DNA of 8,642 nt from contig JALUZN010000254.1 in NCBI GenBank assembly GCA_027011835.1, forward strand, positions 1 to 8,642. The letters run 5' to 3'. Origin of the DNA: Draconibacterium sp. (GTDB lineage: Bacteria; Bacteroidota; Bacteroidia; Bacteroidales; Prolixibacteraceae). Below the pieces are notes generated by a model. That model was not told the origin of the DNA, made no database searches, and saw only the letters and a program-made list of their open reading frames with translations. This document shows positions 1-7,022 of this stretch, piece after piece. The position numbers were made by a program, and so were the translations under genes. Position 1 is the stretch's first letter; each line of letters starts with the position of its first letter.

Positions 1-620
1 ATATTTACCTGTGTAAAAGTTCCGTTAAAAGGTGCATAGAGCGAGTGGCGCTTTAAACGTTTTTCGTCCTGTTTAATTCCATAATACTCGCTAAGCACAT
101 TTCTACTGGCTAAGAATATTCTTAGTTTTTCGTTTCTTACAACCGGTAATTCAGGTAAATCTTCCTCCATATTAATGGCTCTGAAAAACATTTCGTAAGC
201 ATTTAACTCCTCCGGAAAATCGACTTTTATATCGGGGAGTAATGTGGTTATAATGGTAAGAAACCGGCTTTTCCGGGCTTTTAAAGCCAGTTCAACTTCG
301 TCTTTATAAATTTCGGCAATTAGTTGCCCTTTCTTAAACGATGAACCTTTGCGTAAAACAACGTCACCTTTCTCTATTTTACCCGACGCTTCGGCAACCA
401 ATGTTATTTCACTGCTCGAAACAACACGTCCTTCGCGCACCACCGACGATGTTATCTCGTTATATTTTATTGGTTCTGCCTTTACATACCTTTTCATTTT
501 CATATCGGGCATGCGCGGTGGCTCCGGTTTCATCGAAATAAATAATTCGGAAAGTGCTGCCGCCCCTCCCAACAAAACAATTAGCGCAACAACAACAAAT
601 GTAATTTTTCTCCAACTCAT
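1..620 (-). CDS. RND efflux periplasmic adaptor (HlyD/AcrA family), N-terminal part
   Basis: This is the membrane-fusion adaptor expected to link an inner-membrane RND pump to an outer-membrane channel in the periplasm. The reading frame starts with ATG at 620 and runs off the left edge after 206 codons, so only the N-terminal half is visible. Residues 6-23 are a hydrophobic N-terminal anchor or signal after MSWRK. Residues 64-104 match the first half of the biotinyl-lipoyl-like domain (start EGRVVSSSEITL, then SGKI and KGSSFKKGQLIAEI), and YAPFNGTF at 195-202 opens the second half. The segment between the halves (about 105-192) is not a long coiled coil. It carries the proline-containing stretch LLPDIKVDFPEEL, which I recall from Bacteroidetes adaptors. 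A start at 620 is preferred because it includes the membrane anchor. The pump gene would lie off the left edge. The family call is firm; the substrate is unknown. Confidence 0.9.
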   Translation of the reverse strand, partial: MSWRKITFVVVALIVLLGGAAALSELFISMKPEPPRMPDMKMKRYVKAEPIKYNEITSSVVREGRVVSSSEITLVAEASGKIEKGDVVLRKGSSFKKGQLIAEIYKDEVELALKARKSRFLTIITTLLPDIKVDFPEELNAYEMFFRAINMEEDLPELPVVRNEKLRIFLASRNVLSEYYGIKQDEKRLKRHSLYAPFNGTFTQVN

Positions 621-699
621 AGTTCTATTTTCTTAATTCTCTTTCGCTCGTTTTAATTTCAACAAATTGAATGTTAAAAGGTTGATTTTTTTCAGCCTG

Positions 700-729
700 C
701 AAAAGTCCTATTTATTTTCTACACATAAA
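700..729 (-). promoter_or_regulatory. Weak candidate promoter for the efflux adaptor
   Basis: Read on the minus strand, GACTTTTG (700-707) resembles the Bacteroidetes -7 consensus TAnnTTTG with one mismatch. It has TTTA (726-729) 18 nt upstream, at the -33 position where TTTG is expected. A start here would give a leader of roughly 70 nt before the ATG at 620. Both boxes are imperfect and the region is AT-rich, so this is only a candidate. Confidence 0.25.
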
Positions 730-758
730 CATATGTAGCATTTTCAATATAATAATTA

Positions 759-777
759 CCAATTATTTATTAATTGG
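759..777. repeat. Short inverted repeat, possible operator
   Basis: CCAATTA (759-765) and TAATTGG (771-777) form perfect 7-bp arms around a 5-nt spacer. The position in the middle of a divergent promoter region would suit a dimeric regulator. The arms are AT-rich, so chance is a real alternative. A terminator is unlikely because the stem is weak and no T-run follows. Confidence 0.3.
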
Positions 778-900
778 CAAACTTGAGTATGACTTTTACA
801 ACTTAATAAGGTTTAATTGTGCCCGAATATATTTTACAACTAAAAAAACTCATCCATCTTAATTTTTACTATTGTTCGAATAATCAAGATTGAAATATGT

Positions 901-930
901 GTTGTTCCTTAAAAAGAAATATTAACTTTG
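901..930 (+). promoter_or_regulatory. Bacteroidetes-type promoter of the nadB operon
   Basis: TAACTTTG at 923-930 matches the Bacteroidetes primary sigma -7 consensus TAnnTTTG exactly. GTTG at 901-904, 18 nt upstream, is a three-of-four match to the -33 element TTTG. Transcription would begin near 937, giving a leader of about 20 nt before the ATG at 957. The element lies inside the longer possible nadB frame (ATG at 897), so it argues for the shorter start. Confidence 0.65.
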
Positions 931-956
931 CCCGCTCCATTACAAAAATTATTCTT

Positions 957-2528
957 ATGCAAGTGGCTGAATTTGATGTAGTTGTAATAGGCAGTGGACT
1001 AGCAGGGTTATCTGCTGCATACCATTCTTCGAAGTTTGGGAATGTTGCTGTGGTTACAAAATCGCAACTCGACACAAGTAACTCGTTTTATGCACAAGGT
1101 GGTATTGCAGCGGCTATTTCCGATGAGGACTCGCCGGAACTACATAAGCACGATACGCGTGTTGCCGGCCGCCGTCTTTGCGATACCGATGCTGTTGATG
1201 TGTTAGTAAACGAAGGAAAACAGCGCGTTCTCGAGCTTATTGAAATGGGAATGGAGTTCGACAAAAAAGATGGAGAGATTGTAATGGGGCTCGAAGGCGG
1301 GCACGGGAAACGGCGTGTTTTACATGCCGACGGCGATGCTACCGGAAGAGCAATTACCAGTTTTATGCTAAAAAAAGTTCAAGAGCAACCCACGGTAAAG
1401 TTTTTCGAAAATGTAGCAGCAATAAAGCTCTTACAAAATAACGATTGTGTTTGGGGATTGCACGCCTACGATTTTACTTCAAATAAAAATATTGTTTTTA
1501 AAACAAAATCGGTAATCCTTGCCTCGGGGGGAGTTTCACGGCTTTTCCTTCGCTCAACAAATCCGAATACCGCTACCGGCGACGGCATTGCAATTGCCTA
1601 CGAAGCAGGAGCAAGAGTTGCCGATTTGGAATTTATTCAATTTCACCCGTCGGCACTGTACATGCCCGGCAAAGATGCCTTTTTAATTAGCGAGGCTGTG
1701 CGCGGCGAAGGTGCGTGGCTGGTAAACGAAAAGGGCGAACGTTTTATGAAAGACATTCATCCGTTGGCCGAACTGGCTCCGCGCGATGTGGTGGCTTACA
1801 GCATTTTCAGACAAATACAAAAATCGGAAAACAAAAATGTTTACCTCTCATTGCGCCACTTAGACCGCGAGAAAGTGATTCACCGGTTTAAAAACATCGA
1901 CTTAAAATTAAAAGAGGTGGGGCTAAACATTGCCGACGACCTTTTGCCAATTGCTCCGGCTGCTCATTATATGGTTGGCGGAGTACGAACTAATTTAAAT
2001 GCCGAAACAAATATATCGGGACTCTTTGTTTGTGGCGAAGTTGCCTCCACCGGAGTTATGGGTGCCAACAGGTTGGCAAGCAACTCGTTGCTCGAATGTT
2101 TGGTTTTTGGGAAACGTGCCAGCGAAAACGCAGCAAAACGAAAAAAACAGACTTGCATATACGAAATGCCCGACCCCATTCGTATTGATAAAGAAAACGA
2201 AGCGTTGTTTCTTCAATATAAAAATGAGATTGCAACTTTAATGAGCGAAAATCTGGGAATTGTTCGAAACAAAAAAATGATTGAAGCAGCTTTAATTCGA
2301 TTTAGCGAAATTGCCAACAAATTTGCCGATTACAAAAACGAATACAACTTGCTGAAAATTAAAAACGCGGCTATCATTTGTAAATTAATTGCACAATCGG
2401 CATTAATACGTGAAGAGAGCCGGGGCGGCCATATTCGCGAAGATTTCCAAAAAGAGATTCCCGATTTTAAAGTTCATATTATTCAACAAAAAGGGAAGAA
2501 CGTGACTTTTGAAAAAATAAAAAAATAA
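957..2528 (+). CDS. nadB: L-aspartate oxidase
   Basis: NadB is a cytoplasmic FAD enzyme that oxidises L-aspartate to iminoaspartate, the first step of de novo NAD synthesis, and passes the product to quinolinate synthase (NadA, not in this window). At 523 residues it is close to the usual length (about 540 in E. coli). The FAD-binding GSGLAG is at 12-17 and SFYAQGGIAAA at 43-53. EGGHGKRRVLHADGDATGR at 113-131 includes the glutamate equivalent to E. coli Glu121. QFHPSALY is at 228-235, with the active-site His at 230. APRD at 274-277 carries the catalytic Arg276, AAHYMVGG at 335-342 the His337, and GANRLASNSLLECL at 369-382 the Arg372. The C-terminal helical domain contains ESRGGHIREDF (487-497). 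No key residue is missing. The start at 957 is chosen over an in-frame ATG at 897 because the family begins just before the FAD strand and the promoter lies at 901-930. It is the first gene of the operon; nadC follows after 2 nt. Confidence 0.96.
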   Translation: MQVAEFDVVVIGSGLAGLSAAYHSSKFGNVAVVTKSQLDTSNSFYAQGGIAAAISDEDSPELHKHDTRVAGRRLCDTDAVDVLVNEGKQRVLELIEMGMEFDKKDGEIVMGLEGGHGKRRVLHADGDATGRAITSFMLKKVQEQPTVKFFENVAAIKLLQNNDCVWGLHAYDFTSNKNIVFKTKSVILASGGVSRLFLRSTNPNTATGDGIAIAYEAGARVADLEFIQFHPSALYMPGKDAFLISEAVRGEGAWLVNEKGERFMKDIHPLAELAPRDVVAYSIFRQIQKSENKNVYLSLRHLDREKVIHRFKNIDLKLKEVGLNIADDLLPIAPAAHYMVGGVRTNLNAETNISGLFVCGEVASTGVMGANRLASNSLLECLVFGKRASENAAKRKKQTCIYEMPDPIRIDKENEALFLQYKNEIATLMSENLGIVRNKKMIEAALIRFSEIANKFADYKNEYNLLKIKNAAIICKLIAQSALIREESRGGHIREDFQKEIPDFKVHIIQQKGKNVTFEKIKK

Positions 2529-2530
2529 GG

Positions 2531-3373
2531 ATGAAAGAGAAAGAGCTAAAATCAGCCGAGATTTTATTCGAACTTGCAATTGCCGAAGACATTGGAGAGG
2601 GCGATATTACCACCAACAATTTTATTCCTGAAGAAGAAAAAAAGAGTGCCGTTTTTGTTGCAAAAGACAGTGGTATTGTTGCCGGACTACAAGTGGCCGA
2701 AATGGTTTTTCGCAAATTCGACAGCCAGTTAGAATGGAATGTAAAACTTTGCGATGGAAGCAAAGTTGAAAAAGGCGATGTAATTGTTGAATTTACTGCA
2801 CACTACCGTGCACTGCTTACCGGCGAACGAATTGCACTCAATTTTGTACAGCGTTTATCGGGCATTGCAACTCTTGCAAACCGCTGCATGAACGAAGTTG
2901 CCGGCTACAAAGCAGTAATTCTCGACACCCGGAAAACACTGCCCGGATATCGTACCCTCGATAAATATGCCGTTAAAACCGGAGGAGCATCCAATCACCG
3001 AATCGGGTTGTACGACATGGTAATGATAAAAGACAACCACATTCAAATTGCCGGAGGCATAAAACCGGCTGTCGAAGCAATTCGGAAAAACATTCCGATA
3101 AGTATAAAAATTGAGGTTGAAACAACAACAATCGAGCAGGTGCAGGAAGCCATTCAAGCCGGTGCCGATATTATTATGCTCGACAATATGAGTTTGGAAG
3201 AAATGAGCGCCTGCGTTAAATTAATCGATGGCAGGGCAAAAGTTGAGGCCTCGGGAAATATGACCCTCGAACGACTTGGACAAGTAGCAGCTACCGGAGT
3301 CGATTACATATCGATTGGCGCATTAACACATTCGGTAAAAGCTTTCGATATCAGTCAGCGAATTGTAGATTAA
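2531..3373 (+). CDS. nadC: Nicotinate-nucleotide pyrophosphorylase (quinolinate phosphoribosyltransferase)
   Basis: NadC converts quinolinate and PRPP to nicotinate mononucleotide, CO2 and pyrophosphate, the third step of de novo NAD synthesis. It has 280 residues, the normal length of the type II phosphoribosyltransferase fold. The N-terminal open-faced sandwich begins with EDIGEGDITTN (19-29). LTGERIALNFVQRLSG (96-111) is the classic family signature. The barrel carries LDTRKTLPGYR (131-141), GGASNHR (151-157) and MIKDNH (165-170), which bind quinolinate and phosphate. EVE (205-207) and MLDNM (216-220) supply acidic residues near PRPP, and EASGN (239-243) with SIGALTHS (261-268) closes the site. 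It begins 2 nt after the nadB stop (TAAGGATG), so translation is probably coupled, and its stop abuts the coaX start. Every expected motif is present. Confidence 0.97.
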   Translation: MKEKELKSAEILFELAIAEDIGEGDITTNNFIPEEEKKSAVFVAKDSGIVAGLQVAEMVFRKFDSQLEWNVKLCDGSKVEKGDVIVEFTAHYRALLTGERIALNFVQRLSGIATLANRCMNEVAGYKAVILDTRKTLPGYRTLDKYAVKTGGASNHRIGLYDMVMIKDNHIQIAGGIKPAVEAIRKNIPISIKIEVETTTIEQVQEAIQAGADIIMLDNMSLEEMSACVKLIDGRAKVEASGNMTLERLGQVAATGVDYISIGALTHSVKAFDISQRIVD

Positions 3374-4105
3374 ATGAACCTGATTATCGACATAGGAAAT
3401 TCCCGCACAAAGTTTTCAGTTTTTAATCGGGGCGAAATTTTAATAACCGTTCCGGTTGACGAGTTAACGCCGCAACATATTGGTGTATTAAAAAACGAAT
3501 ACGAAGCATTGGACAATGTAATTGTTTCGGCAACAAAAAATTATTCCGCAGAGTTAAAACAGGCACTTCAACAAAACTTTAAACATTTTATTGAACTAAG
3601 TGCAACAACACCGCTACCTGTTAAAAACCAATACAAAACCAAAGACACTCTGGGGAGAGACAGGATTGCAGCAGTTGTTGGTGCTTTTGATTTGTACCCC
3701 AAAACAAATGTTTTGGTAATTGATGCAGGCACCGCAATTACGTACGATATTATTAATGAAAACGGAGAATATTTGGGTGGAAATATTTCGCCGGGAATTG
3801 ATATGCGTTTTAAAGCGTTACATCAATTTACCGATAAGTTACCTCTCGTTACCCGGAAAGAAAACAGCAAACTGTTTGGAGACAACACAGAAAGTGCTAT
3901 TCGTGCCGGTGTCCAAAACGGTGTAATTTTTGAAATCGACCAAACCATCGACACATTTAAGGAATTTTATAATAATTTAAAAGTTATTATTACCGGAGGC
4001 AATGCAGAATTCTTTGAAAAGAAACTAAAAAATTCTTTCTTTGTACACTTTAATTTAATAGCCATGGGTTTAAACCGCATATTAGAATACAATGGGGAGA
4101 TATAA
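3374..4105 (+). CDS. coaX: Type III pantothenate kinase
   Basis: CoaX phosphorylates pantothenate with ATP, the first step of coenzyme A synthesis, in the cytoplasm. Type III enzymes belong to the ASKHA fold, usually need a monovalent cation and are not feedback-inhibited by CoA. Its 243 residues are typical. The phosphate-binding DIGNSR is at 6-11, LGRDR at 93-97, the catalytic IDAGTAITYD at 116-125, GGNISPGIDMR at 135-145, GDNTESAIRAGV at 169-180 and the adenosine-side ITGGNA at 206-211. The ATG follows the nadC stop directly (TAAATG), so it is in the same operon as the NAD genes. Its last 14 nt overlap the next gene in another frame. A promoter-like sequence lies in its 3' end at 4013-4043. 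Confidence 0.96.
   Translation: MNLIIDIGNSRTKFSVFNRGEILITVPVDELTPQHIGVLKNEYEALDNVIVSATKNYSAELKQALQQNFKHFIELSATTPLPVKNQYKTKDTLGRDRIAAVVGAFDLYPKTNVLVIDAGTAITYDIINENGEYLGGNISPGIDMRFKALHQFTDKLPLVTRKENSKLFGDNTESAIRAGVQNGVIFEIDQTIDTFKEFYNNLKVIITGGNAEFFEKKLKNSFFVHFNLIAMGLNRILEYNGEI
4013..4043 (+). promoter_or_regulatory. Candidate internal promoter inside the coaX 3' end
   Basis: TTTG at 4013-4016 is followed after exactly 19 nt by TTTCTTTG at 4036-4043. This matches the Bacteroidetes TTTG/TAnnTTTG arrangement except for T instead of A at the second base of the -7 box. A transcript would start near 4050, about 42 nt before the outer-membrane protein ATG. It lies in coding, AT-rich sequence, so chance cannot be excluded. 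Confidence 0.35.
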
Positions 4106-5372
4106 CAGAGTAATTGTTTTAGTCGGGATGTTAGTGTTTCCTACGCTTTTATTTGCTCAATTTAATAATAACACTTCTTCGCCTTATTCACGTTTCGGAT
4201 TAGGCGATCTTCAGCCATACGGATTTGGACGGTCGGTTGCAATGGGAGGAGCTTCGTTAGCAAGCCGCTCGCACCAGCAAATAAATCTATCGAATCCCGC
4301 TTCGTATACTGCCATCGATTCGTTAACATTTATGTTCGAGTTTGGTATCGATTCGAAATATTCAAAATTCTCAAACGAAATAGGAAGTGCTTCCTCTGTC
4401 GATGCAAATTTTCAATATATGGCAATGAAATTCCAAATTAACGACTGGATGGCAACAAGTTTTGGATTACTGCCATTTTCCGACATTGGATATGCAATTG
4501 AAACACGTGAAGAGATTGATAATGTTGGCGAAGTTTTAACAAAATATTTTGGTGCAGGAACTGTGTCGAATGCCTATTTTGGGTTAGCTATTGAACCACT
4601 TAAAAACTTGTCGATTGGTGCAAACCTGAATTATTTGTTTGGAAAACTGAATAAAAATGCGGAAGTCTATTTTCTCGATGCTGCCGATTTCTATGGCGTG
4701 CAAAAATATGCCGATTTCAGATTAAGCGATTTCGGACTTGACTTTGGAGTACAATATACGTTGCCGCTAAAAAATAAACGACACATTATTTTTGCCGCTG
4801 TTCTCGAAAACAAACCTTCGTACACATCGCTGTTTTCCGATATAACTCAGAAAAACCTCAGCTACAACAAAACAGTCGACCGCGACACACTTCATTTCTC
4901 GGAAGAGCAAAAAGGAGCCATTAATATGCCACTTACTTATGGGGGAGGAATTTCGTATGTTAAAGAAAATGTACTGGAAGTTAACGTCGATTATTTTCAT
5001 CAGTCGTGGTCGAACTCAACTTTTTTTGGAGAGAAACCTTTAAATCTGACAGATTTAAATAAATTTGCAGTCGGTGCCGAATGGATTCCGAACAAATACT
5101 CGATAAGAAGTTATACAAGTAAGATTGCATTTCGCGCCGGATTTAAGTATGAAGAGACTTATTTACTATTTGGCGATCATCATATAAATGATTTTGGCAT
5201 AAGTTTTGGAGTTGGACTACCAATAAATCGCTCAAACTCAACAGTTAATATTGCTGCTGAGTTTGGCCGGCGAGGCACAATGGACGACGGACTAATTCTG
5301 GAAAAATATGCCCGCCTCAATTTAAGTTTGAATTTATACGACTTGTGGTTTATGAAAAGAAAATTTGATTAA
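4092..5372 (+). CDS. Outer-membrane beta-barrel protein, function unknown (FadL/PorV-like)
   Basis: The product has 426 residues and no function I can name. Residues 1-22 are a signal peptide (hydrophobic core VIVLVGMLVFPTLLF, cleavage probably between Ala22 and Gln23). The mature start has SSPYSRFGLGDL (29-40), which I recall as a signature of a Bacteroidetes protein often found beside coaX. RSVAMGGASLASR (47-59) followed by NLSNPASY (65-72) resembles the N-terminus of FadL/PorV-type barrels. The rest alternates polar and hydrophobic or aromatic residues as amphipathic beta strands, with many glycines. It ends in YDLWFMKRKFD, so a basic tail and an aspartate follow the last strand instead of a bare terminal Phe. 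The ATG overlaps the coaX end by 14 nt. The setting upstream of lptC suggests an envelope role, possibly transport of a lipophilic compound, but that is inference. Confidence 0.8.
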   Translation: MGRYNRVIVLVGMLVFPTLLFAQFNNNTSSPYSRFGLGDLQPYGFGRSVAMGGASLASRSHQQINLSNPASYTAIDSLTFMFEFGIDSKYSKFSNEIGSASSVDANFQYMAMKFQINDWMATSFGLLPFSDIGYAIETREEIDNVGEVLTKYFGAGTVSNAYFGLAIEPLKNLSIGANLNYLFGKLNKNAEVYFLDAADFYGVQKYADFRLSDFGLDFGVQYTLPLKNKRHIIFAAVLENKPSYTSLFSDITQKNLSYNKTVDRDTLHFSEEQKGAINMPLTYGGGISYVKENVLEVNVDYFHQSWSNSTFFGEKPLNLTDLNKFAVGAEWIPNKYSIRSYTSKIAFRAGFKYEETYLLFGDHHINDFGISFGVGLPINRSNSTVNIAAEFGRRGTMDDGLILEKYARLNLSLNLYDLWFMKRKFD

Positions 5373-5390
5373 CACTAAATTATACTAATA

Positions 5391-7022
5391 ATGAAGACTT
5401 TTTTACGCATATCACTTTTATTTGCAACTGTTTTTATGGTTGCAACAACTGCTACAATAGCTCAACGAGTAATTACCGGAACAGTTTATATGGATGGGAA
5501 ACCTGCTGCCGGAATAGAAGTGGAAGCACACAAAGGCGGTACAATGATGACTAGTTTCGACGGGAAATACACCGTTGAAGCAAGCTCGAAAACAAAATGG
5601 ATTAAATTTACGTTTATCGACGATTCGAAGAAGCTTGAGATTGCAGATAAACCCGGGAATAAATTCGATTTCGCATTTTCCGGAGAAATACCTACAGGAA
5701 AAGCTGAAGCAGAAGGCATTGGTGAAATAAACCTTTCGTTAGCCGACCAGTTAATAGCCAATGGAGATAAAGAGTTTATGAATGAGCTGTCGCTTTATAC
5801 CGAGTTTTATAAACAAAAAGACATTAAGTCGGCCTATCCGCACTGGAGAAAGATTTATAAGAAATATCCAAAATCAACATTAAATGTTTATATCCACGGA
5901 GCAGGTATTTATGAGTATTTGATTAAGAATGCTAAAACGGAAGAAGAGAAGGATAAACTTTTTGGTGAGTATATGAAACTTTTCGACCAACGAATTAAAT
6001 ATTACGGTAACGAAGGATTTGTTTTGGGAAGAAAGGGAACCGTTTGGTTAAAATATAAACTTGAAGAGAAAAATCTTGAAGGTGCCGACCAAATAGATGC
6101 TTTAGAAAGAGGTTACGGCATGGTAAATGCATCGGTTGATTTGCAGGGTGATAAAACAGAATTAGCTGTTTTAGTTCTTTTAATGCAAACATCAAAATCG
6201 CTTTTTAAATTGGGTACTTTGCCTAAAGAGTCGATGGTTGCCAATTACGAAAAGTGTAACGACATTGTAAAAACAATTATCGAAAAAGATAAAGATCCGA
6301 AAAGAGTTGAAGCAGCAAAAAAGGTACAGGTTTATATCGAAGACATATTTGGAAAATCGGGAGCAGCCGATTGCGATGCACTGGTAACTATTTTTACACC
6401 ACAGTTTAAACAAAACAAACACGATGCAGAAACCATTAAAACCATTCTTCGCCGGTTACGTAAAGCAGGATGCGACGATAGCGACTTATACAACGAAGCT
6501 ACCGAAACACTTTACACACTAGAGCCATCGGCAGAAGCTGCATTTAACATGGCACACCGCTACCTAAAACTTGACGATACGGAAAAAGCAAAAATATATT
6601 ATAAGCAAGCCATGGATCAGGAAACCGACCAAGAATTACTTGCTAACTACTATTACGAGTACGGACTGTTTGTTTATGCAAAAGAAAATGCACTGCAGGA
6701 AGCACGTACTTATGCCAGAAAAGCTTTAAAAATTAAGCCCGATTATTGTGAGGCAAATATGCTTATTGGAGATATTTACGTTGCAGCAACTCGCTCGTTT
6801 AAAGGAACAAATTTAGAGAAAAGTGCTATTTTCTGGGTAGCTGTCGACTATTTCTCGAAAGCACGCCACGGCGAAGACTGCGCCGTTGATGCAGCTAAAA
6901 AAATATCGACCTACAAAAAATATTTCCCCAATAAAGAGGAAGCTTTTATGGAGGGACTAAAAGCAGGGAACACATATAAAGTTGAAGGTTGGATAAATGA
7001 AACAACTAAAGTTAGATTCTAA
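5391..7022 (+). CDS. Secreted CarboxypepD_reg-like and TPR protein, function unknown
   Basis: The protein has 543 residues. A Sec signal occupies 1-24 (core ISLLFATVFMVATTATIA, cleavage before Gln25). Residues 26 to about 95 look like a carboxypeptidase regulatory-like beta domain (VITGTVYMDGKPAAGIEV, then SFDGKYTV). A long helical region follows. Its clearest TPR-like units lie at about 381-460: AEAAFNMAHRYLKLDDTEKA with KIYYKQAMD, then a second unit with ARTYARKALKIKPDYCEA and NMLIGDIYVAA. Five cysteines (289, 328, 361, 453, 497) are in the exported part. No catalytic motif is visible, so a scaffold or chaperone role is more likely than an enzyme. It starts 18 nt after the barrel gene and its end overlaps lptC by 26 nt, so it is co-transcribed with both. 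It may act in the periplasm or on the inner face of the outer membrane; this is inferred from the signal and context only. Confidence 0.82.
   Translation: MKTFLRISLLFATVFMVATTATIAQRVITGTVYMDGKPAAGIEVEAHKGGTMMTSFDGKYTVEASSKTKWIKFTFIDDSKKLEIADKPGNKFDFAFSGEIPTGKAEAEGIGEINLSLADQLIANGDKEFMNELSLYTEFYKQKDIKSAYPHWRKIYKKYPKSTLNVYIHGAGIYEYLIKNAKTEEEKDKLFGEYMKLFDQRIKYYGNEGFVLGRKGTVWLKYKLEEKNLEGADQIDALERGYGMVNASVDLQGDKTELAVLVLLMQTSKSLFKLGTLPKESMVANYEKCNDIVKTIIEKDKDPKRVEAAKKVQVYIEDIFGKSGAADCDALVTIFTPQFKQNKHDAETIKTILRRLRKAGCDDSDLYNEATETLYTLEPSAEAAFNMAHRYLKLDDTEKAKIYYKQAMDQETDQELLANYYYEYGLFVYAKENALQEARTYARKALKIKPDYCEANMLIGDIYVAATRSFKGTNLEKSAIFWVAVDYFSKARHGEDCAVDAAKKISTYKKYFPNKEEAFMEGLKAGNTYKVEGWINETTKVRF

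Larger units (their letters stand above)
621..956. other. Divergent intergenic region
   Basis: These 336 AT-rich bases separate the leftward adaptor gene from the rightward nadB operon and must hold both promoters. I see a good nadB promoter (901-930), a weak leftward candidate (700-729) and an inverted repeat (759-777). A 10-bp direct repeat TTTTACAACT occurs at 794-803 and 832-841. I find no convincing small gene, RNA gene or terminator here. I do not recognise an operator for a known NAD regulator such as NrtR or NiaR. Confidence 0.7.

Noticed and set aside
341..636. Plus-strand open frames at 341-541 and 349-636
   Set aside because: They lie opposite the adaptor gene, whose minus-strand protein has clear lipoyl-domain motifs; the plus-strand peptides resemble nothing.
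794..841. Direct repeat TTTTACAACT at 794-803 and 832-841
   Set aside because: A 10-bp AT-rich repeat in an AT-rich spacer is weak evidence for paired regulator sites; there is no third copy or regular phasing.
884..1075. Minus-strand open frame of 63 codons over the nadB start
   Set aside because: It is antisense to conserved NadB FAD-binding codons and has no recognisable features.
2855..3157. Minus-strand open frame of 100 codons inside nadC
   Set aside because: It is a shadow of nadC, whose plus-strand motifs are complete.
3720..3926. Second plus-strand frame inside coaX (68 codons)
   Set aside because: It overlaps the catalytic IDAGT region of CoaX in another frame; composition and context point to a chance frame.
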